In this document: piece by piece, positions 31,905 through 43,836 of the stretch
Numbering within the stretch: the stretch's first letter is position 1
How the letters are laid out: every line of letters starts with the position of its first letter
NCBI RefSeq assembly: GCF_963082655.1
Contig: NC_081554.1
Span: 64,074,602-64,138,601 of the forward strand
Source of the DNA: Stomoxys calcitrans
Taxonomy: Eukaryota; Arthropoda; Insecta; Diptera; Muscidae
Direction of reading: 5' to 3'
Length of the DNA: 64,000 nt
Notes under the pieces: generated by a model
The model's database searches: none
Told to the model about the DNA's origin: nothing
Seen by the model: only the letters and a program-made list of their open reading frames with translations
Translations under genes and position numbers: made by a program

Positions 31905-33600
31905 TAAAAAAGCGTTAAGTTCGGCCGTATATAGGTAAACCACCTTTTATCAAAAACCGGTGAAATATTCATAACTTATGCCCCATAGCTGCTATATCGA
32001 AATATGTTCCGATTTGGACCAAATACCAATACGTACAAGTCATTGTCAAGTTTTTTTAAAACAACATTTTGATATATTTAGTAGCTATATATAAAAATAA
32101 ACCGATCTGAAACCGATATACGACACGGATGTTGAAAAGCCTAACGTACGTCGCTGTGGCAAATTTCAGTGAAATCGGATAATAAATGCGCCTTTTATTG
32201 GGCCAAGACTTTAAATCGAGATATTGGTCTATATGGCAGCTATATCCAAATCTAGACCGATTTGGACCAAGTTGCAGATAAATGTCGAAGAGCCTAACAC
32301 AACTCACTGTCCGAAATTTCGGCGAAATCGGACAATAAGTGCGCCTTTTATGGGCTAAAAACCTTAACTCGAGAGATCGGACTATATGGAAGCTATATAC
32401 AAATCTGAACCGATCTGGGCCAAATTCAAGAAGGATGTCGAAGGTCTTAACACAACTCACTATCCCAAATTTCGGCGACATCGGACAATAAATACGCATT
32501 TTATGGGCTCAAAACCATAAATCGAGAGATCGGTCTATATGAAAGCTATATCCAAATCTGGACCGATCTGGGCCAAGTTGAAGAATGTTATCGAGGGGCT
32601 TAACACAACTCACTGTCCGAAATTTCGGCGACATCCGACAATAAATGCGCCTTTTCATGGGCCCATAACCTTAAATCGATAGATCGCTCTATATTGCAGC
32701 TATATCCAAAACTGGACCGATTTGGGACAAATTGATGAAGGATTCCGAAGGGCCTAATAAAACTTACTGTCCCAAATTTCAGCAAAATCGGATAATAAAT
32801 GTGGCTTTTATGGGCCTAAGACCCTAAATCGTTGAATCGGTCTATATGGCAGCTATATCCAAATCTGGACCGATTTGTACCATATTGCAGAAGTATGTCG
32901 AGGGGCTTAACACAACTCACTGTACGAAATTTCGGTGAAATCGGACAATAAATGTGCCTTTTATGGCCCCAAAACCATCAATCGAGAGATCGGTCTTTAT
33001 GGAAGCTATATCCAAATCTGGACCGATCTGGGCCAAATTGAAGAATGATGTCGAAGGTCGTAACACAACTCACTGCCCGAATTTGGGCGACATCCGACAA
33101 TAAATGCGCCTTTTTATGGGTCCAAAACCTTAAATCGGTAGATCGCTCTATATTGCAGCTATATCCCAAACTGGGCCGATTTGGGATAAATTGATGAAGG
33201 ATTCCGAAGAGCCTAACACGACTCACTGTCCCAAATTTCAGCAAAATCGGATAATAAATGTGGCTTTTATGGGCCTAAGACCCTAAATCGTTGGATCGGT
33301 CCATATGGCAGCTATATCCAAATCTGAACCGATTTGGGCCAAATTAATGAGGAATGTCGAAGGGCCCAATACACCTCAGTGTCTCAAATTTCAGCAAATT
33401 CGGATAATAAATGTGGCTTTTATGGGCCACAATAGGCAGATCGGTCTATATGGCGGCTATATCGAAATCTGGACCGATTGAGGCCAAATTACTAAAGGAT
33501 GTCGAAGGGCCTAACACGTTTCACTGTCCCAAATTTTAGCAAAATCGGATAAAAAATGTGGCTTTTATGAGTCTAAGACCCTAAATCGGACTAAATACTG
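31905..33600 (+). repeat. Tandem-unit element, ~10 units, 3' end lost
   Basis: It begins 'aaaaaagcgttaagttcggccg' and has the same ~155-bp units as 26805-29762 ('gatcggtctatatggcagctatatccaaatctggaccgat', 'cttttatgggcctaagaccctaaat'). It stops abruptly at about 33590 against LINE sequence. Minus-strand frames at 32056-33244 are periodic repeat shadows. Confidence 0.85.
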
Positions 33601-34090
33601 CCTTATGAAGCTTAGACACGGTTAAGAGCTGCCACTTAAACCTAACCTAACCTAAGGAAAAGTATCTGACTCTGAAATATGAGTACAGCAATACGGAGTT
33701 GACGATAGTGGCTTTGAAAATGCTAATCCAGCCATTACTGATCCTAACCTCCATGTATCTATAACTGATACTTGCAATTTGCCATTATTTAAACTTCCAA
33801 CTTGGAATGGGGAGTTTGGAAAGTCAAAAATATAGGCCTAGTCTTCTCAAAATAGACAACCGTAATAGAGAAGAAGTGGAAAGTTCGTCCGAGGTTGGCC
33901 TACCAGATGTACACAGCAATCACTAGACCAATACTGCCTTATGAGGCTTAGACACGGTTTCAGGATGCCATTTAAACCTAACCTACCCTAAAGGAGAGTA
34001 TCTAACTCTGATATATCGTTACAGCAATACGGAGTTTACGAAGTGGCCCTGTTGAAGCTAACCAAATCATTACAGGTCCTGACCCCTATG
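33592..34090 (+). pseudogene. LINE fragment with internal direct repeat
   Basis: 33870-33925 translates as KWKVRPRLAYQMYTAITRPILPYEA, an RT thumb block of R1/Jockey-type LINEs. A ~155-bp segment ('aatactgccttatga.gcttagacacggtt' to 'tcctgac') occurs at about 33592-33750 and again at about 33929-34082. The copies are diverged. There is no intact frame. Confidence 0.55.
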
Positions 34091-34096
34091 TACCTA

Positions 34097-35822
34097 CTAG
34101 CTGACCCGGGCCCGCTCCGATGCACCTTCTTTTACTTTATATGGAACAAAATTTTCCTTGGAATATTTATTTTCGACAATTAAAGAGTTTTTAGCGAAAT
34201 ACCGTGCTATGAAAATAGTAGATCGCTTGACTAACAGTTTAACAATATAAGTGCCTTAATCTGAACTCAAATATATCTGTACTTCATTCTTAAAATACTT
34301 TATTTCAGCCCGATATTCTCACGATATCTGACATAGGGGTGTTTTCGGCGGTGAGGTGGTCCCCCAGACACTTGGCCCTGAAAAAATAGCAGCAACGTGC
34401 TCTTCTTTCAAATACCATTTATTTAAACCCCATATTGCCATTGGTTTAGGGGAGTTTACACGATCAGGCGCCCCAAACACATGGCCCCAAAATAGGTTAT
34501 CAAATTCGTTTTCTAATCTCAAATAACTTTCTTTTTTGAGCCACATATTGGCAAGGTCGAAAAATTTTTACCCTTTGGGGGGTATTTTGGGTAAGGGGTG
34601 ATGCCCTAAATACATGAACCTACATTTGGATATGAAATTCGTATTCTACTCCCAAATACCTTTATTTGAGCCCCATATTGCGATAGTCAGTAAAAAATTG
34701 CTGTTTTTGAGGTATTTTGGGAAAAGGGGTAGACCGCCAGAAAATTGGTCCCGAAAGTGGGCAACAATTCTTGCTCCACCCCCCAATACTTTTAATTTAA
34801 ACTCCACATTGACGTAATCGGAAAATATTCCCGATTTAGGGGTGTTTTGGGGATTGGGGTGGTCCCCCAAACGCTAAGCACGGAAAATAAATCAGCAACG
34901 TGCTCTATTCTCATATATATATTTATATATATCATATTTTTGAACCCCATATTGCCATTGGCCTCAAAATTGGATATCAAATTCGTTTTCTAATCTCATT
35001 AAAACTCCTTATTGCAAAAGTCAGGAAATATGTCCGGTTTGGGGTATTGGCCCTATTTGGGTGTTGTTATGATATCAGATTTTTGGTCCTTAGACATTCC
35101 ATTTGAGCCCCATATTGCTATGGTCCCCTATGACCCCCCAAACACTTGGTCCTATATTGGGATATCAGGATCGAATTCTACACTCAAATATCTTTTATTT
35201 ACGCCCCATATTCCCATGGTCAGTAAATAAGTCCTGTTTGGGGGTGCTTTGGGAAAGGGGTGGTCCCCCAGAAATGTGGTCCTACATTTGGATATTAGAT
35301 TCGTATTCTGCTCGCAAATACCTTTCATTTGAGTCCCATGTTGCCATGGTCGGTAAATATGTCCGATTTAGTGTTTTGGGGCTTGGGGCGGTCCCCCTAA
35401 CACTTGGTCCGACAATTGGATATCATATTCGTTTGCTTATTCTAAATACCTTTCATTTGATTCCCATATTGTCGTGAATAGTCTAAAAATATGTTTGGTA
35501 GGTTTTGGGGTGGGGCGGCCCCCCTAGGTACCCCATCCGAAATTTGGCTACAAAATTTTTATTTTTAGGGTACTATATGAGAGCAAACAAAATTTCGCTT
35601 AAATCGCACCACCAGTCTCCGAGATCTGGCGTTTCTGAAAATTCGGGTAAGGGGGAGGGTCCGCCCCCCCCTTTAGATATCAAAAATGTAGTACCTTATT
35701 TTCACCACGGGGTCATTATGCACCAACTGTGAAAATTTCAAGAAAATCGGTTCAGCCGTTTCTGAGTCTATAAGGAACACACAATCATACAAACAAACAC
35801 AAATTGATTTTTATATATAAGA
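34097..35822 (-). mobile_element. Complete non-autonomous Helitron
   Basis: On the minus strand it starts TCTTATATATAAAAATC (35822) and ends GGGTCAGCTAG (34097). It has A before and T after, the Helitron A/T target rule, and no target duplication. 1,726 bp, built of ~165-bp degenerate units ('ctttcatttgagccccatattgccatggtcggtaaatatgtcc' in plus reading). No Rep/helicase coding region is visible. Open frames such as 35103-35477 are unit shadows. Confidence 0.75.
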
Positions 35823-35824
35823 TT

Positions 35825-35990
35825 TTCTGTAGTGACAAAATATCTAGAAAATGTTTTCTAAAGACAAAATTTCTATGGAATTTTCTCTAGAGACTTAAAT
35901 TCTAAGAAATTTTCTTTCAAGACAAAACTTCTATGAAATTTTCTCTAAAAATAAGATTGCTGAGGAAGTTTTCTCTAATAGGATAATTTT
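35825..35990 (+). repeat. Short ~37-bp minisatellite
   Basis: Repeated 'gacaaaatttctatgaaattttctcta' words at about 35833, 35870, 35910 and 35945, with heavy divergence. It follows the Helitron edge directly. Noncoding. Confidence 0.5.
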
Positions 35991-36983
35991 TAAGCATTGT
36001 TCTCTTCTATTTCTCCTCCTTCCCACTGTTCGATGCATGCTTGGCTTTGCGATAAGCGAACTTGTAAAATTTTGTTATTTAAAGTTTTTCTCTTCTCGTA
36101 TTTGTTGTTGTTGTTATTTTCGTCTCGCTTGGTAAATATTGCTCGGGTAAATTGCACATGTTCGCAAGAATAGTGGTTTGAGAATGATTGTGATGATGCC
36201 GTCGTTGAGGCCCTTCTTACCAATTGTCCTTTGGCTGTTGAGTTGTTTATTACATTTTTTTTCCACCAGCAATGGTTGAAAAGCGTAGAACACCAACACA
36301 CCATATGGCTAAACGGCCAACAGACAGGCGGACGAACTAGCCCGCCCGCAACAAATCTCCTTTGGAATACCTTTTGAAACTTTATTCAGGTTGATAATTT
36401 AGCCCAAATCAAATAAGAAAAGTTTTGTTGATGCGCATATCAAATATTCCATTTAGGTTTAACTCAAGCATTTTCTTATTTATTGTGGGTATTTTATTAA
36501 ACAACAACGCGAACAATGAGAGGGAGAGAGGGGAGATACTCCTATGTTTGCTTTGATATTAGGATCTGTAATGAAAATTCTTTCAAAATTAATTCGGGGA
36601 AAACGTTGTCATCGAAAAGATCTTTGATGAAGTTGAAGGAGCTTTAGCTCCTCGTCTTAAGGGGAATGTAAAGAAAACAAATACTCAAAATTTTTTTCAT
36701 AGCCGTCCAATAGTATCTATCATTTTACAACCACTACCATGGGTATTCACTATTTTAATGGGTTTGTAATGTTTGATTTCCGACCATATAATTAAGGAAT
36801 ATTCGTCCATCAGTCTCTCACGTTGAAGTTCACACGTGACTCTCAAATGGGCATAAGGATCCATTTTTCACTTGTGAATAAGTTTGATACGAGGATGGCA
36901 GAATTATCAACGTGTTGCTAACGGAGGTCTCAATTTGCAAGATTTTTGACTTAAAAAGCTCCGAAAGAAGTGGTTACATTCTT
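35991..36983. other. Apparently single-copy noncoding DNA
   Basis: No recognisable repeat or domain. Minus-strand frames at 35990-36304 overlap each other and are low-complexity (Asn-rich). Confidence 0.35.
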
Positions 36984-37343
36984 ATACCCTACACCACCAC
37001 TGTGTACAGGGTATTACAACAATGCTTAGAATGATAAGAGCTAGACCCATTGATAAGTATACCGATCTGCTTAGAATCATTTTCTGATGCCCAATAGCCA
37101 CTTTGGTCAAAGCAATTGTCTGTATCGCATGCCACATAAAAACAAAGTTAGCTAGAAACACACGCACAAAAACAATAGAGTGAGAGATGAGCGAACGTTT
37201 TAGTAATTGTTCAGTGAATGTGATTTTCAATTTGCTCGACGGACATCATGTGTTGTTTGCAAATTAACCCCACTCAGATGAGTGCCATATGAAGCCAAAG
37301 CAAGCAGAGGAATAAGACATACGGTTTTGTTGAGCGGCATATA
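36984..37343 (-). repeat. End of a family-C repeat plus flank
   Basis: 36990-37075 ('taccctacaccaccactgtgtacagggtatta', 'gataagtataccgatctgc') matches the block at 47151-47270. The remainder to 37343 is not recognised. Confidence 0.45.
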
Positions 37344-37580
37344 TTGGGTTGCCCAAAAAGTAAGTGCGGATTTTTCATATAGTCGGCATTGACAAATTTT
37401 TTCACAGCTTGTGACTCTGTAATTGCATTCTTTCTTCTGTCAGTTATCAGCTGTTACTTTTAGCTTGCTTTAGAAAAAAAGTGTAAAAAAAGTATATTTG
37501 ATTAAAGTTCATTCTAAGTTTTATTAAAAATGCATTTACTTTCTTTTAAAAAATCCGCAATTACTTTTTGGGCAACCCAA
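37344..37580 (+). mobile_element. mariner-derived MITE
   Basis: 237 bp, TA flanks (37342-37343, 37581-37582), same orientation as the mariner at 42871. One change is visible in the left end ('taagtgcgg'). Confidence 0.9.
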
Positions 37581-37827
37581 TATATACTCCGTTGTTTCGT
37601 TGCACTTGCTTTTTTATTTTTGGATCAGAATTGCTTTTATCAGTGAAGTATGTGCTGTCTCTCTCAGTCTTAAAAAAAAATTTTAATCTTAAGAGCATCC
37701 TAGAAGACATATCTTTTTGGCAGATCCTACTGATAAATTTGGTGGTACCAAACGAAATCACGATCTAGGAAACCAGTCAAATACTACATTTTCTGCCTGA
37801 CTTTAAAAAAAGTTTTTTTGTTTTATA

Positions 37828-38800
37828 TCCACCACCGAAGGTAGGGGGTATATTCATTTTGTCATTTTGTTTGCAACACATCTTGATCGTCGTAAAAATC
37901 TTAGACGATTTAGCCATGTCCATCCGTCCGGTTGTCTGTTGAAATCACGCTACAAGATTCTTTTTTTATCGGTAGGCAGGATAAAATTCGAAGATATATC
38001 GGACCATACAAGGCGATCTGCCACACATTTGTTATTCGATTTCGTGGAAAGGTGTTGTTCAACTGAAGGTGTTTGGCCCATAATAGGCGCATTTATTATC
38101 CGCATGATTGCGATGGATCTTTATTTATATAGGTTAGGTTTGGTTTAAAAAGAGGGTGTGAATGTTAATCCGCCCTATGTCACTATGGACATACACCTAT
38201 GTATTTGGGTATATAGTTGCCATATATACCGATATCAAGATTTAAGGTTTTGGGGCCATTAAAGGCACATTTATTACCCGATTCTGTTAAAAATTGACAC
38301 TGTGAGGTTTGTAAAGCTCTTCGGAATCCGTGTTCAATATAGCCTCAATCTTTCCGCATTTGGATATAGCTACCCTACATACCGATCTCCCCATTCAAGG
38401 CTCTTCGACATTCGTACCCAGTATGGTCAAGATCATCCTATATTTGGGGCAAAACGGTCCATGTTTTGGTAAAGCTGTCATATAAACCGATCTATGATCC
38501 TGATTTCTTGAGCTTCTAGCGTTTTGTTATGTGCTCGTAGCGCTTTGTTATGTCTTTCAACAACTGAGCTATGTATGGTTGAAATCGGTTCATAATCTTA
38601 TATAGCTGCCATATAAACCGATCTCGGGTCTTGATTTCTTGAGCTTCTAGAGGGTGCAATTCTTATCCGATATATCTAAAATTGTGCACGTAGCGTTTTG
38701 TTATGTCTTCCAACAACTGTGCTGAGTATGGTTGAAATCGGTTCATAATCTAATATCTAAACCAAATATGGCCTGAAATGGTCCATAACCTCATATAGCT
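37828..38800 (-). repeat. Antisense tandem-unit element
   Basis: It starts with the inverse family end ('tatccaccaccgaaggtagggggtatattcattttgtcat'), then the 'ccatccgtccggttgtctgttg' run, then antisense units with 'tagctgccatataaaccgatct' and 'gttttgttatgtcttccaacaactg' (to about 38790). A 71-bp LINE 3' tail (38131-38201) is inserted. Confidence 0.7.
38131..38201 (-). mobile_element. LINE 3' tail fragment
   Basis: 'aggttaggtttggtttaaaaagagggtgtg' to 'actatggacatacaccta' matches the antisense 3' ends at 1171 and 11264. It is a short retroposed tail inside the repeat unit. Confidence 0.65.
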
Positions 38801-38868
38801 TTAATAGCATGGCAAATTTTATCTGTTATCCTTTGTTTGCCTACAAAGAGACACCATCTATATATATA

Positions 38869-39047
38869 CTAGCTGGACAGGGCCCGCTTTGCCTTCTTAT
38901 AATACTGACACTGGCAGGAAATAAGTCCTGTTTTGGGGTGCTGCTACGGTCTCTTAGATATTTCGCCCCAACCATCTGTGAAAATTTCGTGAAAATCGGT
39001 TCAGCCGTTTTTGAGTCTATTCGGAACAGACAAAAACACTAACAAAC
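38869..39047 (-). mobile_element. Miniature Helitron remnant
   Basis: The 3' CTAG end ('actagctggacagggcccgc', inverse) is at 38869. The 5'-side block ('aaatcggttcagccgtttttgagtctattcggaaca') is near 38994-39032, with nearly all units between them missing. It abuts the start of the next element at 39048. Confidence 0.6.
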
Positions 39048-39655
39048 AAGTAAAAGCGTGCTAAGTTCGGCCGGCCTGAATCTTGTATACCCTCCACCAC
39101 GGATCGCGTTTTTCAAGTTCTTTAAATGACTTTTTCGAATAGAAAAACACCAGTCATAGAATAACACCACCTCCAAAATTTCAAGCAAATCGAGTAATAA
39201 TTGCGCCCTTCAGAGGTTCAAAAAGTCAAACTGGGAGATCGGTTCATATGGCAGCTATATCAGTTTATATACCGATTTACACCATACTTAGAACTGTTGT
39301 TTAAAATCATACCAAAACGACATATGCAAAATTTCAACCATATTGAATAGGAAATCCGCCCTCTAGAAGCCCAAAAAGTCTAATCGGAAAATCGGTTAAT
39401 AAGGCGGCTATATAGACTGATTTAGACCTTATGTAACACAGTTGTTGGAAGTCAAAATAAAACACTTCATGCAACATTTAGGCCAAATCGGATAAGAATT
39501 GCGCCCTCTAGAGGCTCAAGAGTCCATTCGGGAGATGAGGCGAGATATGGCGCCTATATCAGGTTATGGACTATACTGGCATAAATGTTGGAAGTCAAAC
39601 CAGAATACTTCATGCAAAATTTCAACCAATCGGATAAGAATTGCGCCCTTTAGAA
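39048..39655 (+). repeat. Family-A tandem-unit element, 3' truncated
   Basis: It begins 'caagtaaaagcgtgctaagttcggccggcc', then 'tataccctccaccacggatcgcg', then about three units with 'gcgccctctagaggctcaag'. It ends at about 39655 within a unit. Confidence 0.75.
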
Positions 39656-40139
39656 GCGGTGGGGTTGGGGATTCAGAAGACGACTCTGCAGTTTTTGCTG
39701 AACACTTTTCTGAGGAACTATCGACCAAATCTCTAGAAATCTCCCTGCCCCGGTCAAAACAGGAGGGAAACACCTCGAGACGGAACCCTACAAGCCCTGT
39801 GTGTGTGGGTCATCCGGTTGGATAAAACTCAAGGTGTGTGCCAGCGGAAAAGGACGGAACTTAAAAGGTCTTTCGACAGCAGCAGCTAGTGAACAATCTA
39901 AAGAAAATCGTCTACTCTGCAAGTGTTCAGTGTCCTGAAGAAGGGGTGGTTCCACTGCTTTCTCAACTGCCAATGGATGCATAAGGAAACTCATCATGAC
40001 AAAATTGAACGAATCTTGAGAGGATGAACTCCTGGCGGACCAAGAAGACGAGACGATATTCTGAATCCTGACTATTGCCCGGTTTCTGCAGGTAAATCTC
40101 CATCGTTTTAAAGTTCAGAAAAATGCATAAAATCCTTGT
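39656..40139. other. Unrecognised stretch
   Basis: Balanced composition. A plus frame reaches 39825 (EDDSAVFAEHFSEELSTKSL) and a minus frame covers 39788-39997. I recognise neither. It lies between two mobile elements and may be part of one. Confidence 0.3.
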
Positions 40140-40810
40140 TTGAATCGATGGTACTCATATAATTTAATGTTTGAAGATTATTTCATGCAAATGTTGACCG
40201 TGACTGCGTCTCAAATGGTTCATCCGCTTAGTCCAATTTTGACATACTTTTTCCAACATTTCGGCCAGTATGGACATGAGCTGCCCACAAAAAATAGTCT
40301 AAAGGCGTTAAATCGCACGATCTAGGCGGCCAATTGACCGGTCCCGAACGTGAAATAAAATGTTCCCCGAACTCGCCTCTCCATAAGTCCATTGTTGCGC
40401 GTACTGTGTGACATGTGGCACTGTCTTGATGAAACCACATGTCATGCAAGTCTAGCTCTTGCACTCACTCACATCTCACTAGCGCTCACCATTCACATTT
40501 ACGTTACGATTCGCATCATCTCTAAAGAAGTACGATCCAATGATGACACCAGCCCATAAAGCACACAAAACTGTGACTTTTTCTGGATGCATTGGTAGCT
40601 CTTGCAATACTTCTGGCTGATCTTCACTCCAAAATTGCCAATTCTGATTATTTACGTACCCATTGAGCCAAAAATTAGCTTCGTCGCTGAAGAAGAAGAA
40701 GTGAGCGATGAACTTTCTTTACAGAGCACGCATTTTGATAATAAAATTCAATAATGTGGAAGCGTTGTTCGTTTGTAAGACAATTCAGTGAAACAAATCA
40801 CGAAACGTGC
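40140..40810 (-). pseudogene. Tc1/mariner-superfamily transposase relic
   Basis: On the minus strand, about 40810-40500 gives the first catalytic region (FWLNGYVNKQNWQFWSED, ALWAGVIIGSYFF). 40464-40228 gives DMWFHQDSATCHT and PPRSCDLTPLDYFLW, the second and third acidic blocks. About 40225-40145 gives the C-terminal tail. A short foreign stretch (~40465-40495) and frameshifts break it. The N-terminal helix-turn-helix is missing. It matches the family of the inverted element at 53569-54163. Confidence 0.8.
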
Positions 40811-40814
40811 GTGG

Positions 40815-42825
40815 GCTGCTTAAGCCAGTTTTGCCAATGGCAGGAGGATTTGACGTGGTTCTTATTCAAGAGTCATGGGTGTGTGGAGAATTGGGCCGTG
40901 GACTAAGAAGAATTTAAACTACTCAAGGGTACGGGGATTGGGGACACAGAGCCTGCAGTCTTGCCAAGAGTAGTCTAAATGCTTTTCTTCTTACGTCGCT
41001 ATGCACTAAGGATTCAGTAGTAGCCAGCCTTGCAATAAATAAGTCTCATTACTGGTGGGCTTCCCTTTATATGGCACACGATTCTGACATGCCACCTTCA
41101 AGCCTTAAGTTGCTGGTTGAAGCTGCTTCTGCAGGGAAATAGAGCCTCATTGTAGGAAATGATCACCAGATATCCCGATATCTGGAAGGTGGGCAGAGTG
41201 ATCCCGCTACTGAAGCCTGGAAAGGACCCGAGTTTGGGGTAGTCGTATAGACCGATCTTCCTTCTCTCACTAGTAGCCAAGGCACTTGAGGCACTACTCC
41301 TCCCATGCCTTTTAGGAGAACTACCATTCGCCGGGCATCAGCATAGATTTCTAAGACTGCATAGCACAACAACTACTTTGCATGCCATTACCGCACATAT
41401 TTGCCGTGGCTTCAATCAGCCCAGGCCATGTGGTAGGACGGTCTTCGTGGCACTGGACCTATCGAAGGCACTCGACACGGTCAACCATGCCAAATTATTT
41501 GAGGACAGCACCAACACGTCCCTCCAGCCAGGCCTGAAATGCTGGGTCGCGAATTATCTGTGTGGTAGCCACTCATTTGTGGAATTCAGGGCTAAGAAGT
41601 CGAATCATCGTAGAGTGAAACAGGGCATTCCCCAAGGTGGGGTGATATCGCCGCCACTGTTTGACTTCTACTTATCCTCCATTCCACCCCCTCCAGATGG
41701 CATAGAGATCATATCATATGCGGACTATTGCACGATCATGGCAACAGGCCCCCCACCCATTGTTAACATCTGCGATAGGTTGAACTTGCCTCATATTTCG
41801 CTGCAAGAAATCCGAAGATATCTGTCACCAAATCTTCAGCCACATTGTTCACTACAAATACGCGTGAGGTGAATACTGAGCTGACTGCAATGGTCGATGA
41901 AGAAATGATTCCGACCATCAAGGGTCCCATAGTCTTTGGCGTCACATTTGACAGCTGTTACACGTTCTCCCCAGCACACAGCAATTTGCGATAAAGTCAC
42001 AAGTTGAAACAAGGACCTCAAGTCACCACTTGCCGGCAGCACTTGGGGTGCAGAAAAAGAAACCTTGTTGACCACGTACAAAGCAATTGGCCGGTCTGTG
42101 GTAAGTTATGCAGCTCCAATGTGGTCTCGTCAACTTTGTGACACGCAGTGGAATAATATTCAGATCTGTCAGAATGCCGCCCTCCGAACTGCGACGGGCT
42201 GTCACCTCAGTTTTCATGTGAACCACCTCCATCAGGAGACAAAGACCCTACCAATGCGAAGACATAACTACCTCTTGTCTAAGCAATAACTTTTGGGCTG
42301 TTATCGCAGAGACCATCGAAATCATCATCTTGTGGATAGATATTCACCGCCCAGAAGCCTTAAGGAAGATCTACATGATCTAGAGCGTGAGGTTCAGCGC
42401 TACAGGACAGAACCTCGAGATCAAGCGGCTTATCAAGCAGGTCTAGACAACATTCATGCAGACATGGTAGCAGATGCGGTAAATGGTTACCGGGTGAATG
42501 TAGTCCTTGGAGAACGACCGCAAAACAGAGTAGGTCTGGCTCAATTACGTTCCGGCAGATGCAGCCGCTTCAACTCCTACAGATGAAGGATTGATGCCGA
42601 CGTGCATGATGTATGTCCCCATTGTAACCTGGGAGCGCACGATACACGTCACCTTTTTAACTGCGCACGATACACGTCACCCAGCCAGACCCCCTCGACT
42701 CAGACCCAGATGCTTGTGGACGCACCCCACCTTAGTCGCAGAGTTCCTGGGTCTTGACACTCAACAGAATCAAGCAGACGAAAGATAGAACACAATAAAC
42801 TGCTACAACAACAACAACAACATCG
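40815..42825 (+). pseudogene. Jockey-like LINE (endonuclease, RT, C-terminus), inactive
   Basis: The endonuclease piece is at 40850-41160 (VVLIQESWVCGE). It jumps by deletion to RT at about 41165: FVALDLSKALDTVNH at 41446-41490, QGIPQGGVISP at about 41620-41652, and a catalytic box altered to Y-A-D-Y at 41717-41728. C-terminal blocks follow at 42065-42289 and 42293-42786, ending with an AEFLGLD motif. The 3' end is '(caa)n' near 42808-42822. Stops, the deletion and the lost aspartate make it dead. Confidence 0.8.
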
Positions 42826-42870
42826 GACAGCCGAATAGACAGAAGGACGGAGGAATAGATGAGAATATTA

Positions 42871-43834
42871 TTGGGTTGCCCAAAAAGTAATTGTCGGTAA
42901 TATATTATAATATAGTAATATAGTCGGCGTTGACAAATTTTTTCATCGGCTTGTGACTCTGTTATTGCATTCTTTCTTCTGTCAGTTATCAGCTGTTACT
43001 TTTAGCTTGCTTTAGAAAAAAAGTGCGCGAAATTTGGTTTACATTTGTTTGTTTGGCGTCAATTTTAATATGGAGCCCACATGTATTGAAAGAAATTCAT
43101 TTAACAAACCGAATCAACGCTTGTGATGTGCACCTTAAACGCAACGAATTCGATCCGTTTTTAAAACGAATCATAACTGGAGATGAAAAATGGATTGTTT
43201 ACAACAACGTTAGTCGAAAACGATCATGGTCCAAGCATGGTGAACCAGCTCAAACCACTTCAAAGGCTGATATCCACCAAAAGAAGGTTATGCTGAAGGT
43301 TATGTTTGGTGGGATTGGAAGGGTGTGGTATATTTTGAGCTGCTTCCAAGGAACCAAACGATTAATTTGGATGTTTACTGTCAACAATTGGACAAATTGA
43401 ATACAGCCATCAAGGAGAAGCGACTAGAATTGGTCAATCGTGAAGGTGTCATATTCCACCAGGACAACGCTAGACCGCACACATCTTTGGTCATTCGCCA
43501 AAAACTGAGTGAGCTTGGCTGGGAACTTTTGATGCATCCACCATATAGCCCTGACCTTGCACCATCAGACTACCATTTATTTCGATCTTTGCAGAACTAC
43601 TTAAATGGTAAAACTTTCGGCAATGATCAGGCTATAAAATCGCACTTGGTTCAATTTTTTGCAGATAAAGGCCAGAAGTTCTATGAGCGTGGAATACTAA
43701 ATTTGCCAGGAAGATGGCAAAAGGTTATCGAACAAAATGGCAATTATATATTTGATTACAGTTCTCTCTAAGTTTTATTAAAAATGCATTTAGTTTTTTT
43801 TTTTTAATCCGCAATTACTTTTTGGGCAACCCAA
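42871..43834 (+). mobile_element. mariner transposon (parent type of the MITEs)
   Basis: 964 bp with ~28-bp terminal inverted repeats (ttgggttgcccaaaaagtaa / inverse) and TA flanks (42869-42870, 43835-43836). The ends match all the MITEs here. The MITEs correspond to 42871-~43025 joined to ~43747-43834. The element carries a damaged transposase gene. Confidence 0.9.
43023..43774 (+). pseudogene. mariner transposase, N-terminally deleted and frameshifted
   Basis: This would cut and paste the mariner at TA sites. The first frame (to about 43290) has ITGDEKWIVYNN with the first catalytic Asp. The second frame (43325-43774) has HQDNARPHTS with the second Asp and the YSPDLAPSDYHLF block with the third, giving DD34D spacing. 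A small duplication-like insertion near 43280-43300 ('aaggttatg' twice) shifts the frame. The DNA-binding helix-turn-helix half is absent: about 350 codons are usual, about 245 remain. Confidence 0.9.
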
Positions 43835-43836
43835 TA

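Noticed and set aside
27480..33600. CRISPR-like regular repeats
   Set aside because: Units are long, degenerate and lack repeat-spacer structure; the genome is eukaryotic.
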